Assembly: GCA_027346125.1 (NCBI GenBank)
Contig: DAIEST010000265.1
Coordinates: forward strand, 1 to 6,434
Direction: 5' to 3'
Origin: Leptospirillum sp.
GTDB taxonomy: Bacteria > Nitrospirota > Leptospirillia > Leptospirillales > Leptospirillaceae
Length of the DNA stretch: 6,434 nt
Shown here: positions 1 through 5,274 of the stretch, one piece after another
How the letters are laid out: each line of letters starts with the position of its first letter
How positions within the stretch are numbered: the stretch's first letter is position 1
Notes under the pieces: generated by a model
Told to the model about the DNA's origin: nothing
What the model saw: the letters and a program-made list of their open reading frames with translations, nothing else
Database searches by the model: none
Made by a program: the position numbers and the translations under genes

Positions 1-98
1 GGGAGAAAGTATCTGTTGGACCTCGTCAGAGCCTGATTTTTCGCCCTGGAAAAATTCTGAAACTGAGAATGAAAAACCTTACGAGGAACTCCAGCTGA
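1..98 (+). CDS. IHF/HU-family DNA-binding protein, C-terminal end (partial)
   Basis: Only the last 31 codons (from base 3) and a TGA stop at 96-98 lie in the window; the gene starts upstream. The peptide begins EKVSVGPRQSLIFRPGKILK. It resembles the end of the IHF/HU fold, where the sequence after the DNA-intercalating arm reads like 'TGEKVPI..R..V.FRPG..LK'. The FRPGK turn and the basic residues after it are the recognisable part. Proteins of this family are small dimers that bend DNA in the nucleoid and help recombination, replication and transcription. The stop shares one base with the ATG of ffh (TGATG), so the two genes are probably co-transcribed and translationally coupled. I cannot tell IHF-alpha from IHF-beta or HU with so little sequence. 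Confidence 0.72.
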   Translation, partial: EKVSVGPRQSLIFRPGKILKLRMKNLTRNSS

Positions 99-1432
99 TG
101 TTTGAAAGTCTTACCGAGAAATTTGATCGGGCTTTTCGCAAGATAACCGGAAGAGGACTTCTCGGGGAAGCCCAGGTCGATGAAACGCTCAGGGAAATTC
201 GTGTAGCTCTTCTGGAAGCGGATGTCAATCTTGAGGTTGTGAAGAGTTTTGTTGGAAATATCCGGGGTCGCCTTGTCGGAACTGATGTCTCTGCAGGACT
301 GACTCCTGGCCAGACTGTGCTCAAGGAAGTGTATGGGGAGATCGTACATCTTCTGGGAGACCAGCGAGTCAATCTTCAGTTGTCGCCAAAACCTCCAACG
401 ATAGTCATGTTGATGGGCCTCCAGGGGTCAGGGAAGACAACAACAGCGGCAAAGCTTGCCCATCACTTCCGGCAAGCGGGCAGACGCGTTCTTTTGGTTG
501 CATCGGATCTTGCCCGCCTTGCAGCTGTTGATCAACTGAGAATCCTGGGCGAACAGATAGGTGTGCCGGTCGTTCTTCCTGGAGAAAATGTCCGGCATCC
601 TAAAGAGATGTATCCTGAGGTCAGGAGACGCTGGATCGAGGGAATGCACGAGGTTGTGATTCTGGATACTGCAGGGCGTCTCACGATTGATGAATCGTTG
701 ATGGGTGAACTAAAGGAACTCAGGGATCTGTACAAACCCAAGGAATCTCTTCTTGTTCTTGACTCCATGACGGGTCAGGAGTCGGTGAATGTTGCCACAG
801 CCTTTGACCGTTCCATTGGGGTGGACGGTGTCATTTTTTCTAAGTTGGATGGTGATGCTAGGGGCGGAGCCGTTCTTTCGATTCGTAGCGTTCTCGGAAA
901 ACCGATCAAGTTTGTGGGAACCGGGGAAAAGATTGATCGACTGGAACCCTTTCACCCTGATAGGATGGCTTCCCGTATCATTGGCATGGGAGACATGCAG
1001 ACTTTATTGGAAAAGGCTCAGTCAGCCGTTTCGAATGAAAAGGCTCGGCAGATTGTTTCCAAGGCTTCGGCGAATCAGATTTCCCTGGAAGATTTTCTGG
1101 ATCAGATCCGAAGTCTTCGAAAAATGGGGTCGGCGGATGAACTTCTGTCGATGATTCCGGGAGCTTCTTCAATGAAGTCCCAGGTCGACTTTGATAAAGT
1201 CGAGTCTGAGATCAAGAAAACGGAGGCAATTATCCTGTCGATGACGAAGCAGGAGCGATTCCATCCTGATAAACTGGATGGGAGTCGGAGAAGAAGAATT
1301 GCTTTGGGTGCGGGAACGACTGTCCAGAATGTGAATCAGGTATTGAAACAATTTGAACAAATCCGCAAGATGATGAAGACAGCCCTGAAACCAAATGGCA
1401 TGAGGGCTTTACGTTCGTTGCTTCCGTTCTGA
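98..1432 (+). CDS. ffh: Signal recognition particle GTPase Ffh (SRP54)
   Basis: Ffh binds 4.5S RNA, recognises hydrophobic signal sequences on nascent chains and delivers ribosomes to FtsY at the inner membrane. The 444-residue protein is normal for the family. The N domain covers about residues 1-85. The G domain has the P-loop GLQGSGKTTT (107-116), DTAGR (190-194), DSMTGQ (222-227), SKLDGDARGGA (248-258) and GTGEKIDRLEPFHPDRM (274-290). The M domain follows from about 325 and contains the RNA-binding stretch GSRRRRIALGAG. The frame is open from the window start, but the ATG at 98 is chosen because MFESLTEKFDRAF aligns with the usual Ffh N-terminus; GAGGA at 83-87 is a reasonable ribosome-binding site. 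One oddity is SDLARLAA (136-143), where most Ffh proteins have D-x-x-R-P-A-A; D137 and R140 are kept. The identification is secure. Confidence 0.97.
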   Translation: MFESLTEKFDRAFRKITGRGLLGEAQVDETLREIRVALLEADVNLEVVKSFVGNIRGRLVGTDVSAGLTPGQTVLKEVYGEIVHLLGDQRVNLQLSPKPPTIVMLMGLQGSGKTTTAAKLAHHFRQAGRRVLLVASDLARLAAVDQLRILGEQIGVPVVLPGENVRHPKEMYPEVRRRWIEGMHEVVILDTAGRLTIDESLMGELKELRDLYKPKESLLVLDSMTGQESVNVATAFDRSIGVDGVIFSKLDGDARGGAVLSIRSVLGKPIKFVGTGEKIDRLEPFHPDRMASRIIGMGDMQTLLEKAQSAVSNEKARQIVSKASANQISLEDFLDQIRSLRKMGSADELLSMIPGASSMKSQVDFDKVESEIKKTEAIILSMTKQERFHPDKLDGSRRRRIALGAGTTVQNVNQVLKQFEQIRKMMKTALKPNGMRALRSLLPF

Positions 1433-1473
1433 TCGGTTGCGTGGACACTGGAAGTTTTTGATTGTCACAGCAT

Positions 1474-1480
1474 AAAGGAG
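1474..1480 (+). promoter_or_regulatory. Ribosome-binding site fixing the TTG start of rpsP
   Basis: AAAGGAG lies 6 bases before a TTG at 1487. The TTG opens the frame that gives the conserved S16 N-terminus MSVRIRLARHGR. An ATG at 1482-1484 sits nearer the site but in another frame and yields only 23 codons before a stop. Confidence 0.8.
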
Positions 1481-1486
1481 TATGGA

Positions 1487-1723
1487 TTGTCAGTTCGAAT
1501 TCGCTTGGCACGTCACGGTCGCAGAAAACAACCTATTTATCGGATCGTTGTAGCTGATTCCCGTTCTCCGAGAGATGGCCGTTTTCTGGAAGTCATCGGT
1601 TCCTATAATCCGCAGAACAATGATGAGGTCCGGTTTGACGCAGAAAGACTGAACTCCTGGATGGAAAAAGGGGCTCAACCGTCCGAGACGGTTGGTCGTT
1701 TAATCCGAAAGACCATGAGCTAA
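1487..1723 (+). CDS. rpsP: 30S ribosomal protein S16
   Basis: S16 is a small-subunit protein needed for early 30S assembly, where it binds 16S rRNA. The 78-residue product matches the family from its first residue: MSVRIRLARHGRRKQPIYR, then VVADSRSPRDGRF and GSYNPQ, and a late PSETVGRLIRK. It is slightly shorter than many S16 proteins, which run to about 80-90 residues, because the variable C-terminal tail is almost absent. Translation starts at TTG, supported by homology and by AAAGGAG 6 bases upstream. It lies 54 bases after ffh and 53 bases before khpA. I saw no convincing terminator or promoter in either gap, so all three are probably on one message. Confidence 0.96.
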   Translation: MSVRIRLARHGRRKQPIYRIVVADSRSPRDGRFLEVIGSYNPQNNDEVRFDAERLNSWMEKGAQPSETVGRLIRKTMS

Positions 1724-1776
1724 CACCACGCCGTCGACCATTGTCCTCTCCCATATTCATCAGGGGGTTATCGTTC

Positions 1777-2007
1777 ATGAAGGCTCTTATTGAAATGATT
1801 GCCAGATCCTTGGTGGACTTGCCGGAACAGGTCGTTGTCAATGAAACAGATGCGGAAAGGACAGTGGTGATCGAACTGAAGGTGGCTTCGGTTGATCTGG
1901 GTAAGGTCATTGGTCGTGGTGGAAAAACAGCATCGGCAATGCGGACAATTTTGAATGCGGCAGGAACCCGTGTTGGAAAACGTTACGTTCTGGAAATTTT
2001 GGAATGA
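1777..2007 (+). CDS. khpA: KH-domain RNA-binding protein KhpA
   Basis: This 76-residue protein is a single small KH domain. Its GXXG loop is GRGG at residues 46-49, inside VIGRGGKTASAMRTIL, the part that contacts single-stranded RNA. Its length and its place between rpsP and rimM are typical of KhpA (formerly YlqC), which in Gram-positive bacteria pairs with KhpB/Jag and affects cell division and RNA metabolism; the role in this host is inferred. I chose ATG 1777 over an in-frame TTG at 1741. It has AGGGGG at 1762-1767 nine bases upstream, and KhpA proteins usually begin M-K-x-L-I/V-E. The stop overlaps the rimM start in ATGA, so rimM is probably translationally coupled. Confidence 0.93.
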   Translation: MKALIEMIARSLVDLPEQVVVNETDAERTVVIELKVASVDLGKVIGRGGKTASAMRTILNAAGTRVGKRYVLEILE

Positions 2008-2545
2008 CTGAATCTCGCCAGGAATATGCTTTGGTTGGACAAGTCGGCCGCCCTCATGGGGTGAATGGTTTTTTTTTGTTCGGAATCATTCTGACAACCC
2101 AGGCCGCTACCGGGACGATATAGGTAAGACGTTTTATCTGGGCAAGGATTCTCGATCACTTGAAGCTCAAGTTCTTGAGTCGGTGGTTGATCGGGGGAGT
2201 GCCGGGATTCTTCTCAAGTTTTCGGGACTGGATTCCCCCGAAGAGGTTCGCTCCCGAAGTCGGTGGAATATCTATTGCCAGGAAGCGGAGACCTGGATCC
2301 CAACGGACAAGGACGTATATCTTGTTTCGGAATTGATCGGGATGGATGTCTATGATTTTGATTCGAGAAGCAGGGTCGGCACAATCATCACTTTTTACGA
2401 GCGTCCAGGGCAGGATTTGATAGGGATTCAGTACCAACAGGAAGAGGTTCTTTGCCCTTTTGTGGAACCGCTTGTTCCAGAGATCGACAGGAACCGGCGT
2501 GAGGTTTTTGTCCGATGGTCCATCCTCGAACCTTCGTCGTCATAA
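2004..2545 (+). CDS. rimM: Ribosome maturation factor RimM, reading frame broken (-1 shift at a T run)
   Basis: RimM binds S19 in the 30S head and assists late 16S rRNA processing. The frame opening at ATG 2004 encodes YALVGQVGRPHGVNGFF, the RimM N-terminal signature, then hits TAG at 2121-2123 after 39 codons. The -1 frame is open from 2012 to the TAA at 2543-2545. From about 2078 it continues the family pattern: VRNHSDNPGRY, then SELIGMDVYDFDSRSRVGTI of the PRC-barrel and QDLIGIQ...LCPFVEPLVPEIDR near the end. Joining the frames at the T run (2069-2077) gives about 180 residues, the normal size, aligning to RimM without a gap if one extra T is assumed. The domains are the N-terminal barrel (about 8-90) and PRC-barrel (about 100-175). 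Neighbours are khpA (ATGA overlap) and trmD (31-base overlap). A sequencing error, a real mutation or programmed frameshifting could explain the break. Confidence 0.9.
2069..2078 (+). other. Nine-T run with T TTT TTG slippery heptamer in rimM
   Basis: Nine T (2069-2077) are followed by G. Read in the rimM start frame, 2072-2078 is T TTT TTG, an exact X XXY YYZ slippery heptamer. A -1 slip makes the next codon GTT at 2078, entering the frame that encodes the rest of RimM. A tenth T would give the same protein without any slip. Confidence 0.75.
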
Positions 2546-3282
2546 CCCTTTTTCCTGAGCCTGTCCAGGCGATGCTGAACTACAGTATTCTTCGCAGGGC
2601 GCAGGAAAAAGGGTTAGTTGCCTTCTCGCTCTGGAATCTGCGGGACTTCGGAAATGGGAAGTACCGTTCCACTGATGATTATCCATATGGCGGTGGTGCG
2701 GGGATGGTTCTTCGTCCGGAGCCAATTTTCAAGGCAATTCGTGCCGCCTTTTCTGATTTGGAATCAGTATCCGATCGTGATCCTGAACGGATCAGGGTTC
2801 AACCCAGGCTGATCTATCCGAGTCCTCAAGGCAATGTTTTCAATCAGGAACATGCCTGGGAATGGTCGAGGGATCCCCGACCATTGGTCTTTCTGGCGGG
2901 ACATTATGAAGGGATTGACGAACGGGTTATCGATGCCTGCCCCATCGAGGAGTGGTCTGTCGGTGACTATGTTCTGACAGGTGGCGAGCTTCCGGCATTG
3001 TCAATGATAGATGCGGTGGTTCGCTTGATACCGGGGGTGCTTTCCGACCCGGAATCTGTCCATCATGAAACTTTTTCCGGGGATCGGTTTGATTATCCCC
3101 AGTACACGCGCCCCCCTGTTTTTGAGGGCATGGAAGTTCCTACGGTTTTGCGCTCCGGAAATCATGAAAAGATAAAGTCTTTTCGTGAAGAAAAAGCGCG
3201 GGAAAAAATGAAGAAAATACGCCCGGATCTTTGGATTCGTGGTGCATCTTCTTTACGTGAACCTGAAGATAGTGATTTGTAG
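2515..3282 (+). CDS. trmD: tRNA (guanine-N1)-methyltransferase TrmD
   Basis: TrmD uses S-adenosylmethionine to make m1G37 next to the anticodon of tRNAs reading CCN, CUN and CGG, which prevents +1 frameshifts. The 255-residue protein belongs to the SPOUT family with a trefoil knot. Visible motifs are DDYPYGGGAGMV (54-65), YPSPQG (101-106), AGHYEGIDERV (128-138), and WSVGDYVLTGGELPA (147-161) of the knot and cofactor site. R170 lies in VVRLIPGVL and aligns with catalytic R154 of E. coli. The residue aligned with catalytic D169 is E185 (HHETF). The C-terminal domain carries DYPQYTRP and FEGMEVPTVLRSGNH. Start ATG 2515 overlaps the end of rimM by 31 bases, with GAGG at 2501-2504 ten bases upstream. 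A long inverted repeat lies inside codons 10-34. The identification is secure. Confidence 0.97.
   Translation: MVHPRTFVVITLFPEPVQAMLNYSILRRAQEKGLVAFSLWNLRDFGNGKYRSTDDYPYGGGAGMVLRPEPIFKAIRAAFSDLESVSDRDPERIRVQPRLIYPSPQGNVFNQEHAWEWSRDPRPLVFLAGHYEGIDERVIDACPIEEWSVGDYVLTGGELPALSMIDAVVRLIPGVLSDPESVHHETFSGDRFDYPQYTRPPVFEGMEVPTVLRSGNHEKIKSFREEKAREKMKKIRPDLWIRGASSLREPEDSDL
2543..2616 (+). repeat. 15-bp perfect inverted repeat at the rimM stop / early trmD
   Basis: TAACCCTTTTTCCTG (2543-2557) is the exact reverse complement of CAGGAAAAAGGGTTA (2602-2616). After one A-G mismatch, GCCT (2559-2562) can also pair with GGGC (2597-2600, one wobble), leaving a loop of about 34 bases. In RNA this would be a strong stem. 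Its 5' arm starts with the rimM stop codon TAA. Both arms lie in conserved TrmD coding sequence (around ITLFPE and QEKGLV), so it is not an inserted element. No T run follows the 3' arm, so it does not look like an intrinsic terminator. Confidence 0.8.
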
Positions 3283-3300
3283 GTAGGAAAGGGAAAAGAA

Positions 3301-3654
3301 ATGAATGTCCTGGATCAGGTAGAACAGCTTTATATGAAAGAAACTCCCATTGATGTCCGTATTGGTGAAACCGTTCGGGTTCATTTGAAGATCGTTGAAG
3401 GAGAGAAAGAGAGAATTCAGGTTTTCGAAGGGGTTGTCATTGCCATGAGAGGCGGTGGAACACGGGCGATGATGACAGTTCGCAAAATTTCCTTTGGAAT
3501 CGGTGTGGAGAGGATGTTTCCGATGCATTCTCCACAAATCGTGAAGGTTGAACGCGTTCGTGCAGGACGGGTTCGACGGGCAAAGCTCTACTATCTCCGA
3601 TCCAAAAAAGGGAAGGCTGCACGTCTTCAGGAAGTGGAAGGAAAGAGAGACTAG
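3301..3654 (+). CDS. rplS: 50S ribosomal protein L19
   Basis: L19 lies at the interface of the two ribosomal subunits, near bridges with 16S rRNA. The 117 residues are the normal length. The family pattern is clear: an N-terminal helix (MNVLDQVEQLYMK), then the barrel with IGETVRVHLKIVEGEKERIQ (21-40), VFEGVVIAMRGGGTRAMMTVR (41-61), ISFGIGVERMFPMHSPQI (63-80) and VERVRAGRVRRAKLYYLR (83-100). The start ATG follows a purine-rich AGGAAAGGG about 7 bases upstream. The gene sits 18 bases after trmD and 19 bases before rnhB, the usual end of the rpsP operon. Confidence 0.97.
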   Translation: MNVLDQVEQLYMKETPIDVRIGETVRVHLKIVEGEKERIQVFEGVVIAMRGGGTRAMMTVRKISFGIGVERMFPMHSPQIVKVERVRAGRVRRAKLYYLRSKKGKAARLQEVEGKRD

Positions 3655-3661
3655 TTTTTTC

Positions 3662-3667
3662 AGGAGG
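3662..3667 (+). promoter_or_regulatory. Ribosome-binding site fixing the GTG start of rnhB
   Basis: AGGAGG lies 6 bases before GTG 3674. The rnhB frame is open further upstream into rplS, as far back as an ATG at 3548, but that start would overlap rplS by more than 100 bases and has no comparable site. The GTG gives a protein of normal length. Confidence 0.82.
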
Positions 3668-3673
3668 CTGCCC

Positions 3674-4339
3674 GTGCCCAAAGCACCGAAAGGTCCTTCT
3701 GCCGATCTGGAACGTCGCCTCTTGAGTGAAGGATATTCTCTTGTTGCCGGTGTTGATGAGGTTGGTCGAGGGGCACTTGCAGGACCGGTCATGGCAGCAG
3801 CAGCAGTTCTTCATCAACCTTTTGACCGATTTGAAGGTCTTGGCATTCAGGATTCCAAGCTCGTTTCCCCAGGCAAGAGAGAAGAACTTTGTGCCAGACT
3901 TTCGGTGGAACTGTTGTCTTGGTCTCTAGGTGCTGCTTCCGTGGAAGAAATCCACTTTCTGGGAATCAGGCATGCGACGCTGCTGGCAATGAGAAGGGCG
4001 ATCGAATCGCTTTCCACTATTCCTGATCTGATTTTGGTGGACGGACGGGACACTATTCCGGATTTGGGAATTCCACAGCGGGCGGTTCCTTCGGGTGACC
4101 GGACAATCCTTTCCATCTCGGCAGCCTCGATTATTGCGAAAGTGCATAGGGATCGGGAAATGGTCCTTTTGGCCCAGGACTGCAAGGGATATGACTTTTC
4201 CCAGAATAAGGGGTATGGTACTGAAGCCCATCGGGCAGGTCTGATAAAACTGGGAATTTCATCCAATCATCGAATAAAATTCTGTCGGACTTTCTTGTCT
4301 CCTACCCAAGGGAGCATATTCTCGGAGCCTTTGGGATAG
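3674..4339 (+). CDS. rnhB: Ribonuclease HII
   Basis: RNase HII cuts the RNA strand of RNA-DNA hybrids, including single ribonucleotides left in DNA by polymerases, and starts ribonucleotide excision repair. From GTG 3674 the protein has 221 residues, typical for the bacterial family. The catalytic set is intact. VAGVDEVGRGALAGPV supplies D28 and E29, DLILVDG supplies D123, and SGDRT supplies D142, matching D16, E17, D108 and D126 of the E. coli enzyme. DSK (60-62), SISAASIIAKVHRDREM (147-163) and NKGYGTEAH are further family landmarks. The gene starts 19 bases after rplS behind a strong AGGAGG, a common arrangement in bacteria. Its stop codon lies inside a hairpin that may end the transcript. 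Confidence 0.96.
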   Translation: MPKAPKGPSADLERRLLSEGYSLVAGVDEVGRGALAGPVMAAAAVLHQPFDRFEGLGIQDSKLVSPGKREELCARLSVELLSWSLGAASVEEIHFLGIRHATLLAMRRAIESLSTIPDLILVDGRDTIPDLGIPQRAVPSGDRTILSISAASIIAKVHRDREMVLLAQDCKGYDFSQNKGYGTEAHRAGLIKLGISSNHRIKFCRTFLSPTQGSIFSEPLG

Positions 4340-4357
4340 AGGCTCCTTTCACTCTTT
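4324..4357 (+). terminator. Probable intrinsic terminator after rnhB
   Basis: GGAGCCT (4324-4330) pairs with AGGCTCC (4340-4346). One T-G and one T-A pair extend the stem to 9 pairs around a GGGAT loop. The rnhB TAG (4337-4339) lies in the loop and inner stem. The tail TTTCACTCTTT is T-rich but interrupted, so termination may be partial. Its position between the translation genes and ftsX supports the call. Confidence 0.55.
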
Positions 4358-4362
4358 AAGAA

Positions 4363-4371
4363 TGGTATATA
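4363..4371 (+). promoter_or_regulatory. Possible extended -10 promoter element for ftsX
   Basis: TGGTATATA fits the extended -10 form TGnTATAAT in 7 of the 9 positions (TG plus 4 of 6 bases and the free n). No -35 match is seen 16-18 bases upstream. It lies just after the putative terminator. The expected transcription start would be within about 3 bases of the ftsX ATG, giving a leaderless or nearly leaderless message. This is weak evidence on its own. Confidence 0.35.
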
Positions 4372-4380
4372 CGGCGTTTC

Positions 4381-5274
4381 ATGCGCTTCCTCCTCCGGCC
4401 TCCAATTCCAATCCTTGTTCTGTTCTCATCATTCTTGTTCACATTCTTTGTCTGGCTGGTTTCAGTCTTCCTCTCTCTTGACGACCACCGTATCGAGTCG
4501 CTTTCTGTTGCACACGTGATTGTTGTTCTCCGCAAGAGCGCTGGAACGCATTCCCTTCAGTCCATTACGGAGAAGATTGTTCAGGTGAGCGGAGATCATT
4601 CTGTCCATGTCATTGATCCAAAGGATATCTTGTCCCGGATTTCATTTCTTCCTGTCTCGGCAGGTTTTAAGAATGTTTGGATGGATAGAAAAATCCTGTC
4701 GGTGGATATCACATTCGGGAAAGACAAAAAAGGGGATCCGACTTATCTTGTTCCCCAAATGGAAGCGATTAACTCACTACTTCAGAACGATTCGAATATC
4801 TTGCTTGTTCAATCGAACGAACTTTGGGGATCAAGGCTTGATTCTCTTGAGAGACTTGTTCTCAGGATTCGTTCTGTCGGTATCATCCTTCTCTCATTAT
4901 CGGTGCTTTCCGTGGTTTTCTTTTGGGGGTATGCCATTCGTGGAGTGGGACTATCACGCTCTCAGGATGGCGATTCTGATCCTCCGAGAAGAAAGTCCTT
5001 CTGGATGGAATCCCCTGATGAATCCGATGCTTTGGTCGAGAAAGGGGTTTCATCAATTCATACAGGATTGGCAGTCGGATTATTATCCGGGATCCTTTCA
5101 CTTGTTCTTGTATGGTCATCTCATTCTGCCTTATACCCTCATTGGGCAGATCCTTTTCTTCTGAGCGCCCCGGGAAAGGAAGAAACCGGGGGGTTCCTTT
5201 GGATGGGAATTCCTCTCCTGACAGGAGTAATCGGTTGGTTTTCCGGTCTTCTCGCTCGTATCTTGCCCTCCTGA
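4381..5274 (+). CDS. ftsX: FtsX-like cell-division membrane protein
   Basis: FtsX with the ATPase FtsE forms an inner-membrane complex that controls wall hydrolysis at the division site, signalling through its periplasmic domain to EnvC. The 297-residue protein has the family topology: TM1 at about 9-33, a periplasmic domain at 34-163, and three later TM segments at about 164-186, 227-249 and 272-293. LWGSRLDSLERLVLRIRSVG (148-167) resembles the FtsX segment leading into TM2. However, the cytoplasmic stretch between TM2 and TM3 (187-226) is polar, rich in Ser/Asp/Arg, and lacks the usual E-I-x-I-M-x-L-V-G-A-T motif. No ftsE is adjacent; rnhB lies upstream. ATG 4381 is the first start after an in-frame TAA at 4357, and I see no Shine-Dalgarno site. 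The envC-like gene overlaps its end by 40 bases. The call rests on topology and context more than strict motifs. Confidence 0.75.
   Translation: MRFLLRPPIPILVLFSSFLFTFFVWLVSVFLSLDDHRIESLSVAHVIVVLRKSAGTHSLQSITEKIVQVSGDHSVHVIDPKDILSRISFLPVSAGFKNVWMDRKILSVDITFGKDKKGDPTYLVPQMEAINSLLQNDSNILLVQSNELWGSRLDSLERLVLRIRSVGIILLSLSVLSVVFFWGYAIRGVGLSRSQDGDSDPPRRKSFWMESPDESDALVEKGVSSIHTGLAVGLLSGILSLVLVWSSHSALYPHWADPFLLSAPGKEETGGFLWMGIPLLTGVIGWFSGLLARILPS
5223..5227 (+). promoter_or_regulatory. Ribosome-binding site fixing the TTG start of envC
   Basis: AGGAG lies 7 bases before TTG 5235, inside the coding end of ftsX. That start puts a signal peptide at the very N-terminus. The frame is open back to an ATG at 5112, but that would add 41 polar, unrelated residues in front of the signal and overlap ftsX by 163 bases. 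Confidence 0.72.

Noticed and set aside
1257..1285. Hairpin-like CCATCC...GGATGG in the ffh M-domain region
   Set aside because: It has only 6 strict pairs plus a wobble, lies well inside conserved coding sequence, and has no T run or nearby gene boundary. It is likely chance.
1437..1465. Possible promoter TTGCGT...GATTGT before rpsP
   Set aside because: The -10 part matches only about half of the consensus and the gap is consistent with a continuous operon.
1692..1740. TGGTCG near the rpsP end able to pair with either GACCA (1711-1715) or CGACCA (1735-1740)
   Set aside because: The alternative stems are only 5-6 bp and lack a terminator tail or conserved context, so a switch is not supported.
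1741..1776. TTG 1741 as the khpA start
   Set aside because: It lacks a ribosome-binding site and adds 12 residues not seen in the family, while ATG 1777 has AGGGGG nine bases upstream.
3548..3673. Upstream extension of rnhB to ATG 3548
   Set aside because: It lies within rplS in another frame, gives an atypical N-terminal extension, and GTG 3674 has AGGAGG at the right spacing.
3253..3817. Long reverse-strand open frames opposite rplS and rnhB
   Set aside because: They lie opposite strongly conserved genes and show no recognisable protein family features.
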